Part shown: positions 33,400 through 41,603 of the stretch, one piece after another
Numbering within the stretch: the stretch's first letter is position 1
Layout of the letters: each line of letters starts with the position of its first letter
Assembly: GCF_003667345.1 (NCBI RefSeq)
Contig: NZ_RCWF01000007.1
Location: 62,001-126,000 of the forward strand
Length of the DNA: 64,000 bases
From: Poseidonibacter antarcticus
Lineage (GTDB): Bacteria > Campylobacterota > Campylobacteria > Campylobacterales > Arcobacteraceae
Direction: 5' to 3'
Made by a program: the position numbers and the translations under genes
Notes under the pieces: model-generated
Seen by the model: the letters and a program-made list of their open reading frames with translations, nothing else
The model's database searches: none
What the model was told of the DNA's origin: nothing

Positions 33400-35511
33400 A
33401 TGAATATAAGAAAGTTATTTACTAAAGATTTATTTGTTGTTGCATTATTTGTATCAATTTTAACGATTATTATCGTTCCTTTATCAAAGGGTATCTTAGA
33501 TTTCTTTCTAATTATTTCTTTATCTTTATCTTTACTTATTTTACTTATATCTTTATATATTCAAAAACCAGCAGATTTGACAACTTTTCCTACAATTATT
33601 TTAATATTAGCACTTTTTAGACTTTCCTTAAATATTGCAACTACAAGATCAATTTTAAGTGAAGGACATAATGGTCCAGATGCTGTTAGTTCTATAATTT
33701 CAGCTTTTGGGGACTTTGTTGTTGGTGGAAACATGGTTATTGGTATAATTATTTTTATAATATTAGTACTTATAAATTTCATGGTTGTAACAAAGGGTGC
33801 TACAAGAGTTGCTGAGGTAACTGCAAGATTTACACTTGACTCAATGCCAGGGAAACAAATGGCAATTGATGCAGATTTAAATGCTGGTTTTATTGATGAT
33901 AAACAAGCACAACAAAGAAGAAAAGAATTAATCTCAGAAGCAAATTTTTATGGAGCTATGGATGGTTCATCTAAGTTTGTAAAAGGTGATGCTGTAGCAG
34001 GTATTATTATTACTTTAGTAAATTTAGTTGGTGGATTATTAATTGGATTGTTCCAGCATGATATGACAGTTGCCCAAAGTGGTAAAATATATACAATTTT
34101 AACTATTGGTGATGGATTAGTTGCTCAACTTCCAGCACTTATTCTTTCAACTGCAACAGCTATTATTATTACTCGTTCTAATATGGATGATGATAAATTT
34201 GCAAATCAATCAATCAATCAATTAATAAAAGATAGTAAGTCTCTTATTTTAGTTGGTATAGGAATGCTTCTATTCTCATTAATTCCAGGTTTCCCTTCAG
34301 GAATTTTAATAGTAATGGGATTATTATTAGTATTTATTGGTTATACAATTGATATGATAAATAATGAAAAAGATAATGCAGTTACAAGATTTTTCAAACC
34401 TGAATCTTCTAAACCTAAAGTAAATGAAAATATTGATGTTTTAAAAGATAGAAAAAAACATGCAGCAGTTCCAAATGAAGAACAATCAATTGAAACAATT
34501 ATGAAATTAGAAGTTTTAGAACTAAAACTAGGTATTAGACTTTTACAATTAGTTCAAGGGAATTCAGAATTATTAGATAAGATTAAAGCAATTAGAAAAA
34601 CAATTGCTACAGAGTTAGGTTTTGTAATTCCCCAAATTAGAATTTCAGATGATACAAGTTTAGCTCCAAATGAATATAGATTATTTTTAAAAAGAATACC
34701 ACTAGTGAGTGGAAAAGTTGAAATAGAAAAACTTCTTGCTATGGGTGGATTAGGTAATGAAAAACTACAAGGTTTAAAAGTTAAAGAACCTGTATTTAAT
34801 CTTGATGCGACATGGATTAAACCTAATTTAAAAGAAGAAGCTTTAATGAAAGGTTTTACAGTTGTTGATGCACCTACTATTATTTCAACTCATATTTCTG
34901 AAATAATTAAAAAATATGCTGAAGATATTATAACAAGACAAGATATTGTTAATATAATTGAAAGACTAAAAAAAGATTTTCCTATTGTTGTAGAAGAGGC
35001 TATGAAAGTAACATCTTATGGTGCATTATTAAAAGTATGTAAAGATTTACTACATGAAAAAATACCAATAGTAGATATGCTTACAATAATAGAAGCAATT
35101 GCAGATATTGCAGAATTTACAAAAGCACCTGATATTTTATTAGAACATGTGCGATCTAAATTATTTAGATTAATTACTGAAAAATTTAAAGATACTGATG
35201 GTGTTTTGCATATTATTACAATAAAACCTGAATTAGAACAACAGTTTATTGGAAAATTACAAGAACAACATGGAGTATCTCAACTTATGCTCTCAATTGC
35301 TGAGATTAATAATTTAGTTACAAAAACTAAACAATTATTGGATGAAATTGAAACAAAAGGTTTTTCTAAAGTGACAATAGTTGTTGACCCTGTATTAAGA
35401 AAAAGAATATCTGAAATATATGAAAAATTTGGATTGCAAATTGCGGTATTATCCCATGCAGAGCTTGATTCAAAGGCTAATTTTGCAATAGAAGGAACTT
35501 TGGATTTTTAA
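33400..35511 (+). CDS. flhA: Flagellar export gate protein FlhA
   Basis: A 703-residue export-gate component. The N-terminal half has about eight membrane helices and the signature VTARFTLDSMPGKQMAIDAD followed by LNAGFIDDKQAQQRR (the FHIPEP region). The C-terminal half is the large cytoplasmic ring domain that docks chaperone-substrate complexes. Length is typical. It is the last clear flagellar gene of the long + strand cluster; a BatD-like gene begins two bases later. Confidence 0.95.
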   Translation: MNIRKLFTKDLFVVALFVSILTIIIVPLSKGILDFFLIISLSLSLLILLISLYIQKPADLTTFPTIILILALFRLSLNIATTRSILSEGHNGPDAVSSIISAFGDFVVGGNMVIGIIIFIILVLINFMVVTKGATRVAEVTARFTLDSMPGKQMAIDADLNAGFIDDKQAQQRRKELISEANFYGAMDGSSKFVKGDAVAGIIITLVNLVGGLLIGLFQHDMTVAQSGKIYTILTIGDGLVAQLPALILSTATAIIITRSNMDDDKFANQSINQLIKDSKSLILVGIGMLLFSLIPGFPSGILIVMGLLLVFIGYTIDMINNEKDNAVTRFFKPESSKPKVNENIDVLKDRKKHAAVPNEEQSIETIMKLEVLELKLGIRLLQLVQGNSELLDKIKAIRKTIATELGFVIPQIRISDDTSLAPNEYRLFLKRIPLVSGKVEIEKLLAMGGLGNEKLQGLKVKEPVFNLDATWIKPNLKEEALMKGFTVVDAPTIISTHISEIIKKYAEDIITRQDIVNIIERLKKDFPIVVEEAMKVTSYGALLKVCKDLLHEKIPIVDMLTIIEAIADIAEFTKAPDILLEHVRSKLFRLITEKFKDTDGVLHIITIKPELEQQFIGKLQEQHGVSQLMLSIAEINNLVTKTKQLLDEIETKGFSKVTIVVDPVLRKRISEIYEKFGLQIAVLSHAELDSKANFAIEGTLDF

Positions 35512-35513
35512 CT

Positions 35514-36971
35514 ATGATAATGATTAGATTTTTATTTTTATCAATTATTTTTATCACATCATTATTTTCAGATGTTCGACTTGATTTACCTAAAAATAGT
35601 ATAAAAGGTGAGGCTTTAAATTTTTCTATAACAATTAGTGGAAATGATATAGTTTTACCAAAATTAGATTTAATCGCTTCAAATAGTGTACATGAAATAT
35701 CAAGTTCTATTTCAACTAATATAGTTAATTCTAAAATTATAAGAAGTATAAAAAAAGTATATTCTTTTTATCCACAAAAAGATTTTATATTTCCAAGTTT
35801 AAAATTTATTATTGATGGAAAAGAATATTTTACTAAAGAGCGAAAAATTGTTTTAAAAACTTTAGGAAAAACAAAATCTTCATTATTTGATTTATCAATA
35901 AAAGTTAATAAAAAAGAGTTATATGTAAGTGAGAACTTTTTATTGACTTTAGTTTTTAAATATAAAAAGAATCCTAATATTGTTGATTTGTCTTTTGAAA
36001 AACCAAACTTTGATAATTTTTGGTATAAGCAATTAAAAGAATCAAAACAGTACGAAGAAAAAGGTTTTATTGTTCAGGAATTGAAGTTTTTATTATTTCC
36101 TTTAAAAGAAGGAGTATTAAAAATAAACCCTTTAAAAATAAACGCACGTTTATTTGTAAATGATTCATCTTCTGTTTTTTCAAATAAAATGTCAAATATA
36201 AGAATTTATTCAAATGAACTAGAACTTGATATAAAAAAACTACCTTCAAATATAAACTTAATTGGTGATTTTGATATAAAAACAAAAGTTGATAAAACAA
36301 AGATAAAACAAGGCGAAGCTGTATCTTTTAAATTAGAAATAAATGCTAATGGAAATATTGATGATATTTCAGATATAAAACTAAATTTGGATAATGCAAC
36401 AGTTTATGAAAATAAACCTAAAATAGAAACAAAATATGAAAATGGTAAATATATAGGGAAATATACAAAAGTATTTTCTATTGTTCCAAATAAATCTATT
36501 ATTATTCCTAAAATCAATTTAGAGTATTTCGATAAAAAAACTCGTACAGTTATATTAAAACAAAGTGATGAAATAAAAATTAATGTAGTACAAGATTCTG
36601 TTTTAACAACAAATCAATTAATACAAAAGCCAATAGCCAAAATAAAAGAGAAAGAAGTAATAAAAGTTATAGAAAAAATATCTATAAAAGATAGAATAAT
36701 TTTCTTTACTTTAGGTATTATTGCAGGAATATTAATATTAGGTTTATATTTATATGTTATAAAATATAAAGTGAAAAGAAAATCTAATGATACACCTTTG
36801 TTAAAAAGAGTAAAAAAAGCAAAAAATAAAAATGAATTGTTAAAAATATTAGCTGTTTATATTAAAATTGATTCTTCATTAGATAAACTTATTTTTCAAT
36901 TAGAAAATGAAAATGATATTAAATTAATTAAAAAAGATGTTGTAAAAAGAATAAAAGAGATAAATTTATAA
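35514..36971 (+). CDS. Second BatD-like protein (oxygen-tolerance domain)
   Basis: A 485-residue membrane protein with a signal peptide (residues 4-20, FLFLSIIFITSLFS), a long beta-rich periplasmic region, one transmembrane helix at about 404-424 and a basic cytoplasmic tail. It is clearly paralogous to BatD at 53638-55161: matching blocks include YFDKKTRTV against YFDKNTKQV, GNIDDI in both, FWYKQL against FWIKKV and LFPLKEG against LFPQKAG. BatD-type proteins belong with BatA/BatB vWA proteins in cell-envelope homeostasis; why a copy is attached to the flagellar operon, two bases after flhA, is unknown. Confidence 0.75.
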   Translation: MIMIRFLFLSIIFITSLFSDVRLDLPKNSIKGEALNFSITISGNDIVLPKLDLIASNSVHEISSSISTNIVNSKIIRSIKKVYSFYPQKDFIFPSLKFIIDGKEYFTKERKIVLKTLGKTKSSLFDLSIKVNKKELYVSENFLLTLVFKYKKNPNIVDLSFEKPNFDNFWYKQLKESKQYEEKGFIVQELKFLLFPLKEGVLKINPLKINARLFVNDSSSVFSNKMSNIRIYSNELELDIKKLPSNINLIGDFDIKTKVDKTKIKQGEAVSFKLEINANGNIDDISDIKLNLDNATVYENKPKIETKYENGKYIGKYTKVFSIVPNKSIIIPKINLEYFDKKTRTVILKQSDEIKINVVQDSVLTTNQLIQKPIAKIKEKEVIKVIEKISIKDRIIFFTLGIIAGILILGLYLYVIKYKVKRKSNDTPLLKRVKKAKNKNELLKILAVYIKIDSSLDKLIFQLENENDIKLIKKDVVKRIKEINL

Positions 36972-36982
36972 GGATAAATTAT

Positions 36983-37690
36983 ATGAAAATATTTATATTA
37001 TGTTTTATACTAGTAAATAGTTTAATAGCTAGTGAATACTATTCAAAATTAGAACCAATTGAAAGCTATAAAGTAAAAGCTGCAGTTTCGGGAAAAGTTG
37101 TATTTTCAAATACAAAAATTGAAGGATTTAGAGCCAAAAATTCTGTAATAATTGAATTAGATTCAAAAGTTAATCAAATGGATTTAGCACAATCACGAAG
37201 TAAATTAAGCTTTATTAATGAAATGATTAAAATTGAAGATAACAATTATAAAAGATTAAATAAAGTTTCATCAAAATCAGCTTTTGAAAAAGATACACAA
37301 AAGTTAAAAGTTATAAATTTAAAATCTAGTAAAGCTGATATGCTTATTAATATAGAGAATTTAAAAGATACTATCAAAAATAAAAAACTTATAGAAAAAT
37401 CAAATTATATTTCAAATATATCTGTAAAAGAGGGTGACTATGTAACTCCTGGAACATTATTATATGAATCAAAAGATTTATCTATGGGAAAATTAGAAAT
37501 ATTTGTACCTATTAATGATGTAGAGAATTTAAAAAATATGAGTGTTTATTTAGATGGTAAAAAATCAGATGTAAAAATAAACAAAATTTATACAGTTGCT
37601 GATACTCAACATATTTCTTCTTATAAAGTTGAACTATTAGTTCCAAATGTAAAAACATTTTCAAGGTTAGTAAAAATTGAATTCAAATAA
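36983..37690 (+). CDS. Periplasmic adaptor-like (HlyD/MFP type) protein
   Basis: A 235-residue secreted protein with a signal peptide (IFILCFILVNSLIAS). The segments SYKVKAAVSGKVVFSNT and later ISNISVKEGDYVTPGTLLYE form the two halves of a lipoyl-like barrel, separated by a helical hairpin (about residues 68-130); this is the periplasmic adaptor (membrane fusion protein) layout in reduced form. No transporter or outer-membrane channel gene is next to it, so its partner is unknown. It follows the BatD-like gene by 11 bases and overlaps the oxidoreductase start by 14 bases. Confidence 0.6.
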   Translation: MKIFILCFILVNSLIASEYYSKLEPIESYKVKAAVSGKVVFSNTKIEGFRAKNSVIIELDSKVNQMDLAQSRSKLSFINEMIKIEDNNYKRLNKVSSKSAFEKDTQKLKVINLKSSKADMLINIENLKDTIKNKKLIEKSNYISNISVKEGDYVTPGTLLYESKDLSMGKLEIFVPINDVENLKNMSVYLDGKKSDVKINKIYTVADTQHISSYKVELLVPNVKTFSRLVKIEFK

Positions 37691-39392
37691 AAAAGTAGCA
37701 TGTCCTATGGATTGTTATGATGCATGTCAGGCAGAAGTTATAGATGGTAATATCAAAGGCTCAAAAGAAGTTGGTATAACAAATGGAAAATTATGCGTTA
37801 ATTTTGCACAGTTATTAAAAAAAGAAAATCATAAAAGTCCAAAATTTGGAAATGAAAATATTTCATTAGAAGAATCTTTAGAAATTTTAACTAATAAACT
37901 TCAAGATACAAAAGCTGAAAATACACTGTTTTATACAGGTAGTGGTAATTTAGGTGTAATACAAAATGCTAGTAAAAACTTTTTTACACAATATGGTTCT
38001 ACTTTAACAAAAGGAAGTTTATGTGATGGTGGAGGTGGTGTTGGAATTGAGCAAGGAAGAGGAAGTGTAGTTAATCCTCCCATTGAAAACCTTATTAACT
38101 CTGATATTATCATTGTTTGGGGTAGAAATTTTTCTGTTACTTCTTCACATATATATAATCTTGTAAAAGATAAAACATTTGTAACTATTGATCCTATTAA
38201 AACAGATATTGCAAAGAAATCTGAAATTCATATGCAAATTAATCCTAAAACAGATTATGAATTAGCATTACTTTTAAGTAGATTTGCTCATATGCAAGAT
38301 ATGGAAGATGAAGAGTTCTTAGAAGAGTATTCAGAAGGATCAGACTGGTTTTTTGATATTACTAGAAATAGACCTGTTGTTTCATATGAATCAGCTACAG
38401 GAGTATCTCTGTCTTTAATAAATGACTTCTTTGAACTAATAGAAAATAAAAAGATTTCAATAGTTGTAGGTCTTGGAGTACAAAAGTATCTAGAAGGTGC
38501 TCAAATTATGAGATGTATTGATTCTTTTGCAGCTTATTTAGGTATTCATAAAAAAGAAAGTGGAGGAGTTTGGTATTTAAGTGATTCTTCTTATGGTTAT
38601 GAAAATCAATTTAAAATCAAAGGGAAAAATAAAAAAGTTCCAATTCCAGAAGTTGACTTTGGTTCTTATGATTTAGTTTTTATTCAAGGAGGAAATCCCG
38701 TTGTTTCAGCTCCTAATACAAAAGCAGTTATTGAAGGTTTAAAAAATACTTTTGTAGTATGTTTTACAACAACTTATAATGATACTTGCGAATATGCAGA
38801 TTTAATTATTCCTTCTTCTTCTTTTTTATCTAAAGCTGATGTAAGATTATCTTATGGGCATGAATATAAAGCTATTTCCCAAGTTGTTGAAGAGCCAAAA
38901 GAAAATACAATTAGTGAATATAAATTAGCAACATATTTAATAGAAAAATTTGGATTTGAAGCTTTAAAAAGTGAAGAAGAAATAATAGAATATTATACAA
39001 ATGCTAAGGTAGAAAATGAAGTGTTTGAAACTTTTGAGTTTATTGAAGAAGTAGAAATTGAACATTTATATAAAAATAAAACGTCATCAAATTTTTATTT
39101 AATTACAGGGAAAAGTAAAAACTCTCTAAACTCTCAATTTACTATAGATAATAATGTGTATTTAAATTCATTAAGTGGTTTTAAAAATGATGATATTGTT
39201 AAAATTTCTTCACCTTTTGGAGAAGCTAATTTTGTAGTTAAATTAAATGATGATGTAAAAAATGAATGTGCTTTTTTCTATACAGGAAATAAAAAAACAA
39301 ACTATTTAACACCTAATAAGGCTGATGAAGAATCATTTTCAGCTATGTTTCAAGAGGTATTAATAGAAATTGAATTATCTAACACTCTTTAG
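37677..39392 (+). CDS. Molybdopterin-dependent oxidoreductase
   Basis: A 571-residue enzyme of the DMSO-reductase/formate-dehydrogenase family. The N-terminus has Cys9, Cys13 and Cys17 in CPMDCYDAC and a fourth Cys near 45, which would hold a 4Fe-4S cluster; KGSLCDGGGGVGIEQGRGSV near 122 is the likely metal-coordinating cysteine region; EYADLIIPSSSFLSKAD is typical of the family. At 571 residues it is shorter than most catalytic subunits (700-1000). No twin-arginine signal is seen, so it is probably cytoplasmic. The start is TTG, overlapping the previous gene. No accessory subunit genes are nearby and the substrate cannot be inferred. Confidence 0.8.
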   Translation: MNSNKKVACPMDCYDACQAEVIDGNIKGSKEVGITNGKLCVNFAQLLKKENHKSPKFGNENISLEESLEILTNKLQDTKAENTLFYTGSGNLGVIQNASKNFFTQYGSTLTKGSLCDGGGGVGIEQGRGSVVNPPIENLINSDIIIVWGRNFSVTSSHIYNLVKDKTFVTIDPIKTDIAKKSEIHMQINPKTDYELALLLSRFAHMQDMEDEEFLEEYSEGSDWFFDITRNRPVVSYESATGVSLSLINDFFELIENKKISIVVGLGVQKYLEGAQIMRCIDSFAAYLGIHKKESGGVWYLSDSSYGYENQFKIKGKNKKVPIPEVDFGSYDLVFIQGGNPVVSAPNTKAVIEGLKNTFVVCFTTTYNDTCEYADLIIPSSSFLSKADVRLSYGHEYKAISQVVEEPKENTISEYKLATYLIEKFGFEALKSEEEIIEYYTNAKVENEVFETFEFIEEVEIEHLYKNKTSSNFYLITGKSKNSLNSQFTIDNNVYLNSLSGFKNDDIVKISSPFGEANFVVKLNDDVKNECAFFYTGNKKTNYLTPNKADEESFSAMFQEVLIEIELSNTL

Positions 39393-40551
39393 ACAACATA
39401 AGGTAATAAGGGATTTATCTTTAGTTCAATTTATTGCATATTTTGGGGCTTGGTTTTCAAATGTAGCAATATATACAATGCTTGTTAACTTTGGCTCTTC
39501 AGGACTAACTATTGCTCTAGTAACAGCTATGCATTTTTTACCTGCTGTATTAATAGCACCTTTTTCAGGTGCCATTATAGATAGGTTCAAAATTAAACCT
39601 TTGATGCTTACTTTATTACTTGTAGAATTTGTAATGACTTTACTTTTTCTAACAATTGAAAATCAAAGTCAAGTATGGCTTTTGATGGTATTTATATTTA
39701 TTAGAATGTCTGCTGCTTCTATTTTCTTTTCAACTGAAATGTCATTATTAGCAAAATTATTAAAAGGTGAAGCTTTACAAAAAGCAAATGAAATACATTC
39801 AATTATTTGGTCATTCTGTTACGCAGCAGGTATGGCAGTATCTGCATTAATAGTAAATTATATAGGTATTAAAGCTGCATTTATTGTTGATTCATTATTT
39901 TTTATTACTGCATTTTTAGTATTTGTACGAATAGATTTTGTTGTAAAAGCAAGTGAAGTTCAAGATAAAATATTCAAGTTGATTAAAGATGGTTTTATAT
40001 ATATAAAAGAGAATAAAGTCATTATGCATTTAATAGTTTTACACGCAAGTGTTGGAATAACTTCTTTTGATACACTAATCACATTACTTGCTAAAAATGA
40101 GTATAAATATGTGATTTCAGTTCCTTTAGCAATTGGAATATCAAATGCAACAAGAGCAGTTGCATTAATGATTGGACCTTTTTTGATTTCTAAATATATT
40201 AATAGAAATAATTTACACTATTTATTAGTTTTTCAAGGAATTACAATAATTCTTTGGGGATTAACTCAATTTAACTTTTATATTTCTCTTATATCAATGT
40301 TTTTAGTAGGTCTTTTTACAACAGTACTTTGGTCATATACATATGCATTATTACAAGATAAATGTGATGAAAAATATTTAGGTAGAGTGATTTCATATAA
40401 TGATATGTTTTTTATGATTTCTTGTATTGTAACAACACTATTTATTGGATTAATGGCAAGTTTAACTTCGCTTGATATAATAACCGTATTATTAGGTTTA
40501 GCATTCATTGTTTTTGCTTATTACTATACTAGGATTTTAAAATGGATATAA
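39370..40551 (+). CDS. Major facilitator superfamily transporter
   Basis: A 393-residue polytopic membrane protein with about 10-12 hydrophobic helices. The loop between helices 2 and 3, SGAIIDRFKIKPLM, is the MFS motif A (G-x-x-x-D-R). It resembles the enterobactin-exporter/macrolide-efflux branch (EntS/MefA-like), which often keep such a plain architecture, but substrate is not deducible. It starts at TTG, overlapping the oxidoreductase stop by 23 bases, and overlaps the next small gene by ten bases. Confidence 0.8.
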   Translation: MNYLTLFRQHKVIRDLSLVQFIAYFGAWFSNVAIYTMLVNFGSSGLTIALVTAMHFLPAVLIAPFSGAIIDRFKIKPLMLTLLLVEFVMTLLFLTIENQSQVWLLMVFIFIRMSAASIFFSTEMSLLAKLLKGEALQKANEIHSIIWSFCYAAGMAVSALIVNYIGIKAAFIVDSLFFITAFLVFVRIDFVVKASEVQDKIFKLIKDGFIYIKENKVIMHLIVLHASVGITSFDTLITLLAKNEYKYVISVPLAIGISNATRAVALMIGPFLISKYINRNNLHYLLVFQGITIILWGLTQFNFYISLISMFLVGLFTTVLWSYTYALLQDKCDEKYLGRVISYNDMFFMISCIVTTLFIGLMASLTSLDIITVLLGLAFIVFAYYYTRILKWI

Positions 40552-40766
40552 ATGAAAAAATATTGCTTCTAGCAATATTAAAGAAAAAAGAAAATGAAAC
40601 ATTGATGGATATTGTAACTACATTGGAAAATACACAACTTTTTTCTTTAAAAGAGGGTAAAAAACTTTTAAAGAAATTAAAAAGTGAAGAGTTTATTATA
40701 GATGGTATTTTATCATTAAAGGGTAATTTAATTGCCAAAGAAGTAGAACAAGAATTCAAGATTTAA
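40542..40766 (+). CDS. Small helical protein, unknown function
   Basis: A 74-residue cytoplasmic-looking protein. The pattern of three helices followed by FIIDGILSLKGNLIAKEVEQ suggests a small winged-helix-like fold, but no family is recognised. It overlaps the transporter gene by ten bases, so the two are translationally coupled. A role as a local regulator is only conjecture. Confidence 0.5.
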   Translation: MDINEKILLLAILKKKENETLMDIVTTLENTQLFSLKEGKKLLKKLKSEEFIIDGILSLKGNLIAKEVEQEFKI

Positions 40767-40815
40767 TTTAACTAAATTATCAAAACTAATTCTTCTTATA
40801 CTAGATATATTTAGC

Positions 40816-40821
40816 TATACT
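40816..40821 (+). promoter_or_regulatory. Possible -10 box of the flavin-reductase-like gene
   Basis: TATACT 34 bases before the ATG at 40856, in the 89-base gap after the 74-residue gene. Confidence 0.4.
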
Positions 40822-40855
40822 TTTATATATTTAAAAGAAAAAATAAGGGACTAGA

Positions 40856-41422
40856 ATGATTTTAGACTATAAAGATATTAACGACTTAAACAGATACAAA
40901 ATAATGTCTGATACAGTAATACCAAGACCAATTGCATGGATTGTTACAGAAGATGAGGGTGTTTTAAATGCAGCTCCTTTTTCTTACTTTGTACCAATTT
41001 CTACTAATCCTGCTTTAGTAATTGTAGCAATTGGACAAAAAGAAGATGGAAGCCCAAAAGATTCATTAGCAAACATTTTAAAAAATAAAAAAGCTACTAT
41101 TTGTTTTGCAAATAAAGATAATGCTTCAGAAGTTCAAAAATGTGCAATTCCTTTAGGAAAAGACGAAAGTGAAGTTGAAAAATTTGATATTGATGTAACA
41201 GAAGTTTTAGAAGATTATCCTGCAAGAATTACATCATCTCAAAGTGCGCTTTTATGTGATTATTATAGCACTGTAGATATTCCAGGTGTTACGACTCCTG
41301 TAATTTTAGAAGTAAAACATCAATACTTAGAAGATGGTAGATTAACTGAAAGATTTCATGTGAATGTTGATAATGTTGGAAGATGTGGTGCTACATTTAA
41401 AGCTTTAGTAGACTTAGATTAA
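40856..41422 (+). CDS. Flavin reductase-like / FMN-binding split-barrel protein
   Basis: A 188-residue protein of the flavin-reductase (DIM6/NTAB) group. The block TVIPRPIAWIVTEDEGVLNA followed by APFSYFVPISTNPALVIVAI is the FMN-binding signature, and the C-terminal EVKHQYLEDGRLTERFHVN is also typical. Such proteins bind FMN and supply reduced flavin or act as oxidoreductases; the substrate is unknown. It appears monocistronic: a -10 box upstream and a strong terminator begin right at its 3' end. Confidence 0.83.
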   Translation: MILDYKDINDLNRYKIMSDTVIPRPIAWIVTEDEGVLNAAPFSYFVPISTNPALVIVAIGQKEDGSPKDSLANILKNKKATICFANKDNASEVQKCAIPLGKDESEVEKFDIDVTEVLEDYPARITSSQSALLCDYYSTVDIPGVTTPVILEVKHQYLEDGRLTERFHVNVDNVGRCGATFKALVDLD

Positions 41423-41444
41423 AAAGGTTATAGCCTTTTTAATC
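41417..41444 (+). terminator. Terminator of the flavin-reductase-like gene
   Basis: An 11-bp perfect stem (41417-41427 with 41434-41444) with a 6-base loop; the arms are A-rich and T-rich (GATTAAAAAGG and its complement). It overlaps the stop codon. Confidence 0.75.
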
Positions 41445-41603
41445 TATATACTTTTAGTATAATTCTTCTTCATCCTTTCTCTCTTAATAATAAAAAATAA
41501 TAAAAATAATCTTTGTATTACAATATGGTTACAATAAAATAACTATTAATAAAGTGTTAAAATAAATCATAATATATTGTTGTAAATATATATAAAGGTT
41601 TAC

